DNA of 64,000 nucleotides from Ampullaceana balthica (Eukaryota; Mollusca; Gastropoda; Lymnaeidae), in assembly GCA_944989445.1 (NCBI GenBank), contig CALYLW010000982.1:62001-126000 (forward strand), written 5' to 3'. Shown piece by piece: positions 22,356 to 33,470 of this stretch; position 1 is the first letter of the stretch; every line of letters begins with the position of its first letter. A program made the translations under genes and the position numbers. The notes under the pieces are model-generated. The model searched no databases, had not been told where the DNA came from, and saw only the letters and a program-made list of their open reading frames with translations.

Positions 22356-22671
22356 GTCTATAGTGTACTGTTCTGTCGTTCCTCTAAGGAAGCCGATCTT
22401 TGCCCTTTGTTACATTTACAACAATAGCAATTTTCGTTTTCGGCAACATATCTGCAAGCTGGGACCAAATAACATAGGCTAAATGGAATTATTTATGCTT
22501 TGTTGCCTAATGATCATTGAGTACAGTAGCGCAGTTATAATTTACTTCATGACGGATTTCACTTAGGGCAACATATATTAGTACAACTCTGGTTCGTGTA
22601 TAAAGAATAGCATGGCCGAACTTTTAAATGTGATATTATTATATACGAGAGCAATGCCCGTGCGATGCTAC
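22356..22671. other. Spacer with a GC cap (CCCGTGCGATGCTACGGG)
   Basis: Mostly AT-rich. At 22656-22673 an imperfect inverted CCCGT...ACGGG lies at the start of the duplicated AT-rich segment. Confidence 0.5.
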
Positions 22672-23374
22672 GGGTAGGCACAATGAAAATAACTTTATTT
22701 GGATTTGAGTTTCCCATTCCCCTTAATAATGAGTGTAAACGTATCAGGAAATTAGGGTAGTCATAAATCAACCCCTTCTTTATAAAAATCACGATATGTG
22801 TGTCTAGAAAATAGATAGTAGGATGAATTTAATATTACCCATCAATGTTGGTATTTCTGCTTTAATAACGCACGCTTTTGTCTATATACTTTACCAGAAT
22901 AACAAAGTTCCTTAACAGTTACAAAAATCTAATGGGCAAGGATCAATTCCGTTTTCCATTAATCAAAAATGAAAACAATATCTTTGATTACTTTGGTTCT
23001 AGGAAAAAGCTCTTAAAATCACTCACTCCATTTTTTAAGCTAAGTATGAAATTAGTTCAAGACGAATAGGATATTTTTTTAGCATAGTAACAAAGCAATT
23101 AATTGGCATATACTTGTTTCACTTAAATAACGGATTATTTTTCTTTGTATTTATATTCAAGCCTTTTTTCATTGTAGCTTTTTTAGCTTATAAAATGAAT
23201 ATAAGTTAGGGCTTAATATATAACATATATTATGTAGGCATTTGATTTTAAAACAGAATAGTTTTTAAAAAATCAGTCTGTATACAAAACTTTATCCTCG
23301 TTGTATAATATTGCTCAAATAAAATCAAGTTGTTATGTCACAATATCAGTTGCTGTTAGTGTATTTTTTGCAAG
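22672..23374 (+). repeat. Imperfect ~0.7-kb direct duplication, copy 1
   Basis: Runs from GGGTAGGCACAATG to GTTGCTGTTAGTGTATTTTT. The same landmarks recur from 23379 onward: ATCACGATATGTGTGTC, AGTTA(C/T)AAAAATCTAAT, CTTTTTTCATTGTAGCTTTT and CAAAACTTTATCCTCGTTG. This copy is uninterrupted and shows the pre-insertion form of the retrotransposon target. Confidence 0.85.
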
Positions 23375-23772
23375 AACAGGGTAGGCACAATTAAAAAATA
23401 ACTTTATTTGCTTTTGGGTCTCAAATTTCCATTAAAAATGAATGTAGATGCATCATGAAATTAGGGTAGTGATAAATCAAACCACTTTTTATAAAATTCA
23501 CGATATGTGTGTCGAGAATATAGAGAGTATGATGAATTTAAATATTAACCATCAATTTTGGTATGTCTGCTTTAAAAACGCATGCTTTTCTCTATATACT
23601 ATACTCCTAAAGAAAATAAATGTACTTAACAGTTATAAAAATCTAATCGGCAAGGCTCAATTTCTTTTCACATGAATAAAAAAAAATTAAAAATATCTTT
23701 CCATATGATTCCTTTGGTTCTAGGTAAATGCTCTGAGAAACACAAATTCCATTGTTTAGTTTAAGCATGAAA

Positions 23773-25803
23773 TTTTTTTTATTTTTTTATTTTTTTTGAA
23801 TGTAACAAACAAAATGTACATTATATATTATTTCTTAAACATAAAAACCTTAATTATCTTCTGTTATGTTTAATATCATGTTTTGAATTGTTTGTCTAAA
23901 AGTGTGTTCTAATGTTATGTTTGTGTAACTGTGGTTATGGAAGAATGCCGTAAGTCTGTGATGCCATATGCGTTTTCTGTACTGTGAAAGTATTTTTTAA
24001 GCTTATAGTTTGTTGTTTCTTGTTTATAGAGTCTGGTATTATGTTAAGTGTTATTGCTTTGTCTATATCTACCTTGTGTATTGTGCCTGCTTTATGAATT
24101 GTTGGGAGTGTGTTTTTAGTTTGTAAAATTGTATTGCATGTGAGATATAAATGTTGTTCTGTCTCATCAGCTCCTGACCTACAGAGTGGACAACCTATTC
24201 TTGCACCTCTGTCTTCATAATTTCTTGATGAGACTGGTGTTGTATTGTAAATTAGTCTGTGTGTTATTTCTTTTTCTTTATTTGGTATTTCTTTGATATG
24301 TGTATTTTTAAAAGTTTCCTCAGTGTTTTTAACTCCATAAACTTGTGTCCATTTAATTCTATTGTTTAGAGGTGTTGCTTGTCTTTTTATTAAATGTGTA
24401 TATATTTCTTTGGTTGTTTTGTGTACTACTTATTCATTACCTTTTATTGCTTTGATGCATGCTGTATGAAATTGTGATTGATTTCTACCCATGTAATTTT
24501 CAGTGCTGTTATCACTTGTTATTAAATGTCCTATTCTGATTCCTAAGTACTAATGTGTGAATGTATTTTCTGATCTTTTTTTAATGGCTTGTCCTTTACA
24601 TTTTATTCTGAGTGCTTGTATTTTTGTTTGTATGTCTTGCAAGTTTATCCCTCTATTTAGCTTAGATTGTATTAGTGTTGTTTGTTTGATATTGTGTATT
24701 GTTCCTTGGAATATGTATTTAGTTATGTGTGAGTTAATTTCTTATAAAATTATTGGTGGGGGTTCCCATATTGTTCCTGTATATATTGTTTTTGGGGATG
24801 ACATATGTGTTTATAATTGTGCTCCTTCCAAAAATTGTCTGTGCTGTGTATTTGCTTTTGTCAATAATGTATTTAATTGATTGTTCAATATCCCTCCATA
24901 TTTCAGTGTTTGTCTGTGTTTGATTACTGAAATGAAAGATCCCATAAATTCTAAGACTGCCTTTCTAATTATGCCTAAGGGGAAATCTAGTCTATCTTGC
25001 AACCTACCTATCCCCATAATTTTAGATTTGTTTACATTATTCTCAGACTCACTACCTTTTCCAAAATCTTGAAAAATTGAAATTATTTTGTGAATTGACC
25101 TATCATTTGTGGGGGAAAATACCGTGTCATCTGCCTTAGCAATCACTTTAATATCTCTGGCTCCAGGGATCCCTATTCCTGTAATGTTTTTCTCCATTCT
25201 GATTTTCTCTATAAGTGGTTCAAAGGATAAAATATATAGATAAGGGGATAAAAGGCACCCTTGTCTAACTGATCTTTTAATTGCAATGTTTTTTAAAATT
25301 ATATTATTTATTATCAGTTTGCTGATAGGCGTTCTGTATAGAATTTTAACCCAATTACAAAAATACTCCCCTAATTTATTGTGTTGTAATATCTTGTGAA
25401 GGTATGCATGTTCTACCCTGTCAAAGGCTTTTTCTTGGTCTAGTGATAAAATGCATGTTTGAATTTGTTTTTCCCTTGTATATTGAATAATGTCTCTGAT
25501 TAAATGATTGTGGTTGTTGATGTCCCTGCCTTTAATGATGCATTGTTGATTGACATGAATGAGAGTATTTAAATGTGGTTTTAGTTTATTGGCTAATGTT
25601 TTAGTAAGAATTTTATAATCTGTGTTGAGTAATGATATGGGCCTGTAATTTATAAGTTGTGTTTTGTCTGTGTCTTTCTTTGGTAGAAGTGTGATGTATG
25701 AAGTGTTCATTGAATTTGGTAGTTCCATGTTGTTGTAAGCTTCTTCTAAAGTTGCATGTAATATTGGGCCCAGTGTTGTAAAAAAGAAGTTGTAAAACTC
25801 TGT
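23773..25803 (-). mobile_element. 5'-truncated L1/Tx1-type non-LTR retrotransposon
   Basis: A minus-strand element of about 2 kb. Its 3' end is an A-rich tail (T-rich on + at 23773-23797), and its 5' end stops within the reverse transcriptase. The empty site in duplication copy 1 (ATGAAATTAGTTCAAGACGA) shows the junctions: ATGAAA at 23767-23772 on one side and GTTTAAGACGAA from about 25802 on the other. Only the C-terminal half of ORF2 remains, annotated separately. 5' truncation with an A tail is typical of target-primed reverse transcription. Confidence 0.9.
23830..25803 (-). pseudogene. Reverse transcriptase (ORF2 C-terminal part), L1/Tx1 clade, decayed
   Basis: The frame opens at the 5' junction and stays open for about 330 codons to a stop at 24811-24813. 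The longest ATG-initiated part (25728-24811) has 305 residues. Visible RT blocks in order are LPKKD and NYRPISLLN (fingers), LSLDQEKAFDRVEHAYL (catalytic Asp region, very Tx1/L1-like), VRQGCLLSPYLYILSFEPL, and the catalytic block as AKADDTVF near 25110-25135. Families usually have F or Y before ADD, so Lys here is odd and probably inactivating. The same frame continues past stops near 24811, 24742, 24551 and 24430 into a zinc-finger segment CPLCRSGADETEQHLYLTC at about 24140-24205, typical of the RT C-terminus. The endonuclease and ORF1 are missing. It is a dead copy. Confidence 0.9.
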
Positions 25804-26397
25804 TTAAGACGAATTAGTTATTATTTGAGCAAGATAATATTTATTTGAATATGTATGCTTAGTGGAGGGTGGAAATATGGTTTATGGGTTTAATAAACGC
25901 ATCTTCTTTTTACACGAATATTAACATAAAAACTATGTTTTTTTTAAAAATTCATAGAGATTGATTTTCTAATAAATTATGTCATTTTGAAAGGACGTCC
26001 CACTCTTTTCTTCTAGTATTAACAAAGCAATAAATTGGCAGATACTTGTTCCACTAAAAAAATGATTACTTTTCGTTGTATTTTTATTTAAGCCTTTTTT
26101 CATTGTAGCTTTTTTAGCTTTTTAAATGGCATATTTGGTAATGGTCTTTTGACATATTTGGTAATGGTCTTAATATATAACATATATTTGAGGGCATTTG
26201 ATATTAAATCAGAATAATTTAAATATAATTTTTTCAAGAAAGAGTATACAGCATAAAAGAAAACTGCCATTTAGTAAATCACATGAGCTGCCTTTGAAAT
26301 CAGTCTTTATACAAAACTTTATCCTCGTTGCATAATATTGCTCAAATAAAATCAAGCTGTTATGTCTAAATATCAGTTGCTGTTAGTGTATTTGTTC

Positions 26398-27900
26398 GCT
26401 TGAGCACGCACTTTCTGATGCTAGAACCTATATATGAGTCGTAATACCAACGATATGTCTTTACACTAAATGTATGTATACCTTAAAGAACCGTACAGTT
26501 TATACCCGAAGTGTGTGCCACCCTACTCATAAAAAGCATATTATTTATGTGAATTTTGATGCTTAAGTAAGGTGTGCATGGGTTTTATTTGTTAAAAAAA
26601 ACATTTTGAATCGCAAGGTCTGGGCTTAAAATTTACCCTGCTGATTTAGTTTAATATATGCAAAAGTATAAAAAACATTTGCTAAGCTATAGTGTTTATG
26701 TCATCCAGGGTTGGGCGATATTATTGACCAATAAATGGTACATTTCAAAAGGTCATAAAGTTGTACTCAATATAAAAAAAGCTGTTCTACTTATTACCCA
26801 CACTCATTGGTCCGTGCATATAACTCCTATATATAATCCATTTTCGTCTATAACAGTACCGACTTTCCTTGGGGCAGTTTATGGAGCAATCGGTCCAGAA
26901 ACAAAATCGTGTAAACTATGCACCGAAGGAAAATAAATCTACCACCTAAGAATCATTGGCATTGCTTTCATCACTAATCACTTGCTTTATGCTTTTTTTA
27001 ATTTATAAATATAACTTACCTAGCATGTTTAACTTAATTTATGCAAAAAGAAAATTAACAGTGGCTAAGCTATAGAGTTTGGTATCTGGTTTCACTCATG
27101 TGCTTTCTTTCTCTAATGCATTGAAGACATTGTTAGTATTTGATTATTTATAACTAACTTTTAAAATGTCAAATACATTAAGTATTTAAATTTAAGCATA
27201 TATGAGGATATTACGAAAAGTTGTAAAATGATACTGTGTATTTGATAATAAACAAAATAATAGTATATCTATATAAATATTGCTAAAATATTATACTAAA
27301 GAAAACAGTGACTGTGGTTTGTAAACAGAACGTTAGGTAAATTAACGTTGAACATAAATGTAGACTGTTGGAGAAAGATTAAAGCAAATAAATTTTTCGA
27401 TCGGCTGGATGACATACATCTCGAAAATACGTAAAGAAAACAGTGTAAAGATGTAATTTGCAAATGTATATTAATTATTTAAAATTTTTAAAAAAAGATA
27501 TACGTAATCTTGTTAGAGGCGCAACATTACCACACATAAAAATAAACCGTTTCATCACATTTAGTTCACAACATAGACACACACACAATCACTTTATTCA
27601 CACACTTGCACACACAAACATAAACACACAAACAGATAGTACCATTAAAAAATCACATTTCATTGAAATAACCGCGGCTCTTTTTACTTTGTTTCCATTT
27701 TACAAATTAATATGAGCTCGAACTATGACGTAAAAGTCACAATATTTTATGGCGAGAAACGCCGTCTTGTTAATCTCGACACCAAAACTTTTATTATTTT
27801 ACGTTTTCAATAATGTATTTTATTTTCGGGAGTTACCCCGCATAGCGAGCACCCACGGACGCGCTTAGGCGCAATATATATAGGGATACAATAAACGCAT
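26398..27900. other. AT-rich non-coding region with a GC-rich cap near 27835-27880
   Basis: AT-rich, with a weak repeat of TATGCAAAA...GCTAAGCTATAG at 26656-26694 and 27041-27081. A CA-rich stretch lies at 27573-27640. It ends in CCCGCATAGCGAGCACCCAC, which may mark the far end of the AT-rich element starting near 22650. The 92-codon frame at 26658 lacks a recognisable domain. Confidence 0.5.
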
Positions 27901-30900
27901 TCTTCATGACCCAAAATAAATATTTAGATATAATAAGTTGTTTATGTTCACGGTTTATATCACCGTTTAATACGCTATTTTTTGTGTCTCTTGTTTTCCC
28001 AAAGGTTAATGCATGCTCTGTGGTGTGTTTGTATTATTGAAAGTATGATTGTGTCACTCAGATTTCAGTATCATTACAAATTTTTCCCTTCCTTTTTTTA
28101 AAGGCGAATATAGGTTAATGAAGCGTAATCCAAACTCATATTGACCTTCTTTAAAGACATCACACGTAGTTTGTTTACATTTTTAAGCAATCAATTTCAA
28201 TCCATCTTTACTTCCTACTGCCCCCGCCCCACCGCCACCCACCCCCACACACACAATCATCTTGTTTTTGTTTTTGTTTTTTTTGATCTACGTGTTTTTA
28301 TTATTCCAGCTTACGTTTTTCCCCCATTTCTCTCCTTGTTCACCTTTCTTTCTTTCAAACTTTCTCTTTTCTTTGTTGACCTTTCTTCCTGTTAGAACGA
28401 AATAATCAAAATAAAAACATACATGATTTTTTAAACACAAAAATAATAACCCCACCTTATTATTATTATTGTTTTTACTAAACAATTGGCATCTTCTACC
28501 GTAATGACATCATAACTCCAGCATTTCTCCCCCCGCGTGTACCGTAAAAGCCACATCTCTAGCTTGGAGTGGACAATGGTGTTTATTATGGCAGCATGCG
28601 TGTGCTCCCCTTGAAATCTGGTCGACAGATAAGCTAGAGGCCACCTCTCCTGGTTTATAATGGAATGCTCTGGTCTTCAGCTGCGGCTCAGTGCTATTTG
28701 TTGAAGCGCAGAACGCCAATAGGATAAAAGCGAGGTTTCTGAATCTCTATTAAAGATATTATCCATCTCATATTGACTTTCTTGCCTTAAACTTGATTCC
28801 CTACAAAACGACGATCTTGGTTTTTCATTGATGATTTTGGGTGTTAGAAAATAAAACAGTGATTAATCGAACGTTAAATATTTGACGGATTTTTCATTTT
28901 TAAATTAAATTTGGCATTTTATTGAATCCCCCCCCCCTTTATGGTAGGAAATGGAGGTTAAAAAATGAATATGGACATTAGAGTGGTTGTGGTGGGGGAA
29001 TTGGGGACGATAAGGGATGTAACGGGAAATCTGCTATCGCAGACCTGGATCCTAGATAGCCTCCCAGCACTGACTCGCGAGCACTTACTGTTAACTTAGA
29101 AACTTTTATACTATTTTTAAATTTAGAAATAAAATTAAAATATTATTAAGAAGATTGATATAACTTAATATTTCATTGTAGCAATATAATATTTTCAAAA
29201 TAATAATTATTTTCTAGTGTACCTGCTGCGGCCCCCAAGCCTATTTCTTTCATTTTCATCGTGTCATTTCGTCCTCGTTCCATTAGTAAGAGTTGCGCTG
29301 GCTTGAACTATCGGTAGCAGAGGTGAGCGTGGGTCGGTGGGGAGGGCTGAACTATTGGTAGACGAGTTGAATGTACGCGGGGGTAGTTGGGGACATGTCA
29401 AGGGGACGTTCTACCATAAAAGATGTCGCATGTATCTTGCATGAGATGGGAATACACAGTTTATGGGGGAGGAATGATAATAGTGAAATAGATTTTTAAT
29501 CCCGCGTCTAATACTTTTTTTTGGGTGTGTTGGTGGTGTGGGGGGGGGGAACTTACGTACAATAGAAAATGACGAACTGGTAGACGGGTCCGTTTTTAGC
29601 CACGCATGATCGACAGATGGCTTCCCGCTCGTGCTGGCTATTCCTGGCCCAGGCGCCAACGTCAGCAAATAACCAGGTCACTTGTCTTCTTTCTTTGGGG
29701 GGGGGGAGGGGGGTTGGTGGTCGATATCATTAATCAATTGTTCTATAGGTCACTTCCGCATTGAGTGGCCGCCATGTCTGATTTGAGGGCTTGCTTATGG
29801 TGTGGAAATGAAAGGATACCGCGATCTTTCCGCTCAATACTAACAACAAATTAAACATAATAACAAAAAGTAATAATACTACAAAGTAATAACACTATTA
29901 ACAAAGTAATTATTTTAACAACACAACAATAATACTAACATTCAAAAATGAATAATATTAATAAAAAAACACATTTTTAAAAAGATATAAAAGTAAGTAG
30001 TCAAGTTTTTCCCCCCCATATTATCTTATCGACTGATGACAGGAAATAGAGTGAGATAGTGGGCAGACTTGATAATACTCTCTTCATCCCAGCACAGTGA
30101 GATACGGACTATAACAACTGAACAAGGCACCGGGTCCCATTTTTTTGCTTTCTAGATTACGAGATTTTTAAAATGGTGGGGCTTTGGGGTGACATTTGAC
30201 ATGATTTGGTGTAGAAGTAAGTTAACAAATAAATAAAACGTAAATATAGTCTAAAGATGTGCTATAACAAATAATTTGATATCTATACACAACATAGGCT
30301 AAAGAAGTAGTTTAAAATATACATTAATTATTTCCTCTAGTCAGCCTAAAGAAGTGGTGTAAGATTTACTTTAATATATGTATCCAGTCTAAAGACGTGT
30401 TGTAAATCTATAGTCAGTCTATAAAAGTGGTGTGTGTCATTGGCACAGTTATATTATTCCAAGATAAAATTCATCTCCTTGGAGAGCTGAGAGCGAGTGG
30501 ATATACATGGACGGTGATACATTATGAATGCAACCAAGACCGGTCTATTCCTGGTGGTTGTAATTAGACTTGAAGTCAGTCAAGTGGACCCACTTCTCGG
30601 AGCTTCCTGTCACTCACGTTCTCTGTAAAACTGCAAACCCCCCCCCTTTTTTTTTGGACAAAAATTATGGCCTGCAATGGACGGACTTGGTTTTCTTACC
30701 GCGTTAGGTCAGCTTGCGCTGAAGGCGGTCACAATTATTGTTCTTAACTAATTGCGCTTTAAGGCCATAACTTAACAATCTGTGGAAGACTATTCCATTT
30801 AGCTGTTCAAACAAATACGTATAACCTTTCATGCAACCCACTTTTTCAGTTAAGTCCGTTAATAAAATATGGATTCCATTTTCAAATTGAACTATCCATG

Positions 30901-31167
30901 ATTTTTGACACTGGATTCTTTATCCACTGTAATCACTTTATGGTGAGAAGAATTGGTCGAAAAGCTTAACTCGCGTCTTTCATTCTTTGTTTATTGTTTT
31001 AATGGGAACCTTCAATATACTAATTTAGTGAGAACCACTGAGTAATAATGAAAGAGGAAATATATTTCCAACTTCAATTTCTTTTTTAAAAATAACTCAC
31101 AATACTCGTCTAACTTTCTGGAAAGTCTTATTATCTTATTTTTTCTATCTTATCTTATCTATACCAA
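27901..31167. other. Non-coding sequence, no supported gene
   Basis: Contains homopolymer C or G runs at 28927-28936, 29538-29549, 29697-29705 and 30638-30645, AT-rich AATAATA stretches at 29840-29960, and an irregular repeat of (A/G)TCTAAAGA(A/T)GTG-like motifs at 30247-30440. No ORF shows a domain. Confidence 0.55.
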
Positions 31168-31378
31168 CAGTGGCCAAACCGCGGCTCGCGAGCTGCATGC
31201 GGCTCTTCTGTGTTGACATTGCGGCTCGCTTACTATTTATGAAAAATACGTTACAAGGATTATTAAAAGATTTCCAAGCCTAGTTTAATTACTCACTGTA
31301 CTTCAATGAATGCGGCTCTCAACAATTTATTTATATTTTAAAATGGCTCTCAGTTACTACAGGTTTGGCCACCCCCTG
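31168..31378. mobile_element. 211-bp hAT-like MITE
   Basis: Begins CAGTGGCCAAACCGCGGCTC and ends GGTTTGGCCACCCCCTG; the ends are inverted over about 13 bp with one or two mismatches. GCGGCTC recurs inside. These ends are typical of hAT elements, but I cannot see a clean 8-bp target duplication. An apparent 114-codon frame at 31310 begins inside it and is probably meaningless. Confidence 0.78.
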
Positions 31379-32552
31379 TTCTCTACAGAAGAAACATTGT
31401 CCGGTGATCTTCTCTTTCTGCTGCAATACTTAGCTACTATTGGATGTATTCTTTGTATCCTTCTGACCCTCATTACTCCCCTATATTTAATTACTACCTC
31501 CTCTCACCTACTTCCTGCCCACCTTACTATCACCCCCCCCCCAAAGATCACCACATCTTCTCGTCCCTCTCTGAGAGACACGCAGAACCGTGCTCTAATG
31601 AAACCCAGCACCTCTGCCCCAAGGCATCAGGTCAGACGCCGTGATAATATATGATTTATACCACCGTAATAATATACGGCCGTGCAGCCATACAGACATT
31701 CGCATGATTGTGCCCCCTGGCGGTGGGGCTGATATGCAGGGTCTCCATAGAAGCGCATTCAAAACACCGAGTTGGGCAACAAGAGTGGGGATATTTATTT
31801 GCCCTATTATTTGGTCAAATGATTATTTATTATATTTGAAAGTGGTTCTATATCAGTTACAAATCATAACGTTATTTCTCTTTTCCCCTTAAGTTCGGTT
31901 GTTGAGCTCGCCCAGAAGTAAGACTTCCTTGCGTTATCTTTTAAGGGTGACTGAGCACAATTTGAATTGTTTTATTATTTCAAACCAATTCCAACATCTT
32001 CACTAAATAAAAGGTTGATCAAACGATTATGACATGGCAAAGATGGAGCTCTATCCCTCTGTCTGCGATTACTTTTAGTAACTGTGTTTAACTCAGGCAG
32101 CCAGCGTGTGCTTGGTATGGAAGTTCCAGCATTCGTTGCGGTCACGTATAAATAGAATATGAATCTGTCGGCCTGTGAGTAAACCTTGATGGCAAGCCCG
32201 AGCGCCTGCACAGCGGTCGTTTACATCAGCCGTCCGCCACCCGCCACCCTGGGTAGGGAGATCAGCTACAGTCCGGGCAATATCCTCGGAGACAACAGGT
32301 GTAGAGAGAGACAGGGTGTTACCGTCTGCTTCCTGTAACTGATTGACATTTTTTTGTTTTAAATGGACTCACTTGACAGGGGAGGCGTGTTTAATCATGC
32401 TTGACATTTTCACGGTTCCGTGAACACAAGCCTGTAAAGTATTTCTATACGATTGGTAACAAGCACCCCCCCCCCGGCCTCCTCAGAATTCTTTGAGTCA
32501 TTCCTGGCGCCTTACAGGCGCGCAGCATATTTACATTCATCAAAAAACCTTT
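31379..32552. other. Non-coding sequence
   Basis: No supported gene. A C9 run lies at 32467-32475. Confidence 0.5.
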
Positions 32553-32748
32553 GAAAGACAGACCTTTAATATACCCACCAACCCCACGTAAATCATGGGT
32601 CAATTGAAAGACCTTTAATATACCCACCAACCCCACGTAAATCATGGGTCAATTGAAAGACCTTTAATATACCCACCAACCCCACGTAAATCATGGGTCA
32701 ATTGAAAGACCTTTAATATACCCACCAACTCCACGTACATCATGCGGC
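32553..32748 (+). repeat. 49-bp tandem repeat, about 4 copies
   Basis: Units contain GACCTTTAATATACCCACCA and CCACGTAAATCATGGGTCAA. TTGAAAG starts at 32604, 32653 and 32702, giving a 49-bp period; the first unit is partial and the last diverged. Confidence 0.93.
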
Positions 32749-33392
32749 AAAATAAAGCAATGTATTTTGCTCTCAAGACAATTGACTAAAACATTTGAAT
32801 ATCTCTTTAAGCTGCTTCCGAGCATTTAAAAAAAAATTAATTTGTTATAAGGTGTCTTTTAGGAGCTCCTCACTGATGTTAGGTTTATCTCATTCAATTA
32901 AATTGTGAATTAATGTTCATTCATCAGAGCTGTAAACGCATGCATTGTTTGGAACTCGTTTCAAGTGTAATTAATTACGGTTGATATTTAGCGTGATGCT
33001 CAGTTGTAGTTAAGTCCTATCCTCCTTCTGTCTGTGGATATATGTGGCTCTATACAGTTGGTGCTTCTTTAGTCATTCAGTATCACCACAATCTAAAATT
33101 GACTCAAATAGACTTAAAACTCCACACTGAATGAAAGATTTACAAGATGGAATTCCTTTCTGACCAAAGAATCACCACCACCATTGTCAGTCAACAATAC
33201 AGGACATATTTTAGCGTCATTCTCTAGTCTTACACAATAACAACTTTCTGTCATTTTTAAAAACATCTTGGAGACCCATCACGTGCTAATGAATCCCTAC
33301 AACTTTGCCTTAAATTCCAGAATGAGAACTAGTAAATATGGCAGCTCTTGTGTTAATTTTGGACTATTCAAAAATCAATGGCGGCTCAAATT
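32749..33392. other. Non-coding sequence
   Basis: AT-rich, nothing recognised. Confidence 0.5.
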
Positions 33393-33470
33393 GTCGGAGT
33401 TAGTTGAGCGTGATATCATCGACTCTCAGCCCGTGCTGGTAGGGTCGCTGTTCAAATGTTGGAAGTCGCG
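33393..33470 (+). mobile_element. Possible degenerate tRNA-like SINE head
   Basis: GTTAGTTGAGCGTGATATCA with ATCGACTCTCA resembles a tRNA D-arm and A box, and GGGTCGCTGTTCAAATG about 50 bp on resembles a B box (GGTTCAAAT). Stems pair poorly, so this is a remnant at best. Confidence 0.3.

Larger units (their letters stand above)
23379..26397 (+). repeat. Imperfect direct duplication, copy 2, interrupted by a retrotransposon
   Basis: Homologous to 22672-23374 but split at 23772/25800 by the L1/Tx1-type element. It also has about 170 bp of extra AT-rich sequence after 25830 and a doubled ACATATTTGGTAATGGTCTT near 26128-26173. Without the insert it is about 1 kb. Confidence 0.85.

Noticed and set aside
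31310..31654. 114-codon ORF with hydrophobic segments
   Set aside because: It begins inside a hAT-like MITE and runs into low-complexity C-rich sequence; no family is recognised.
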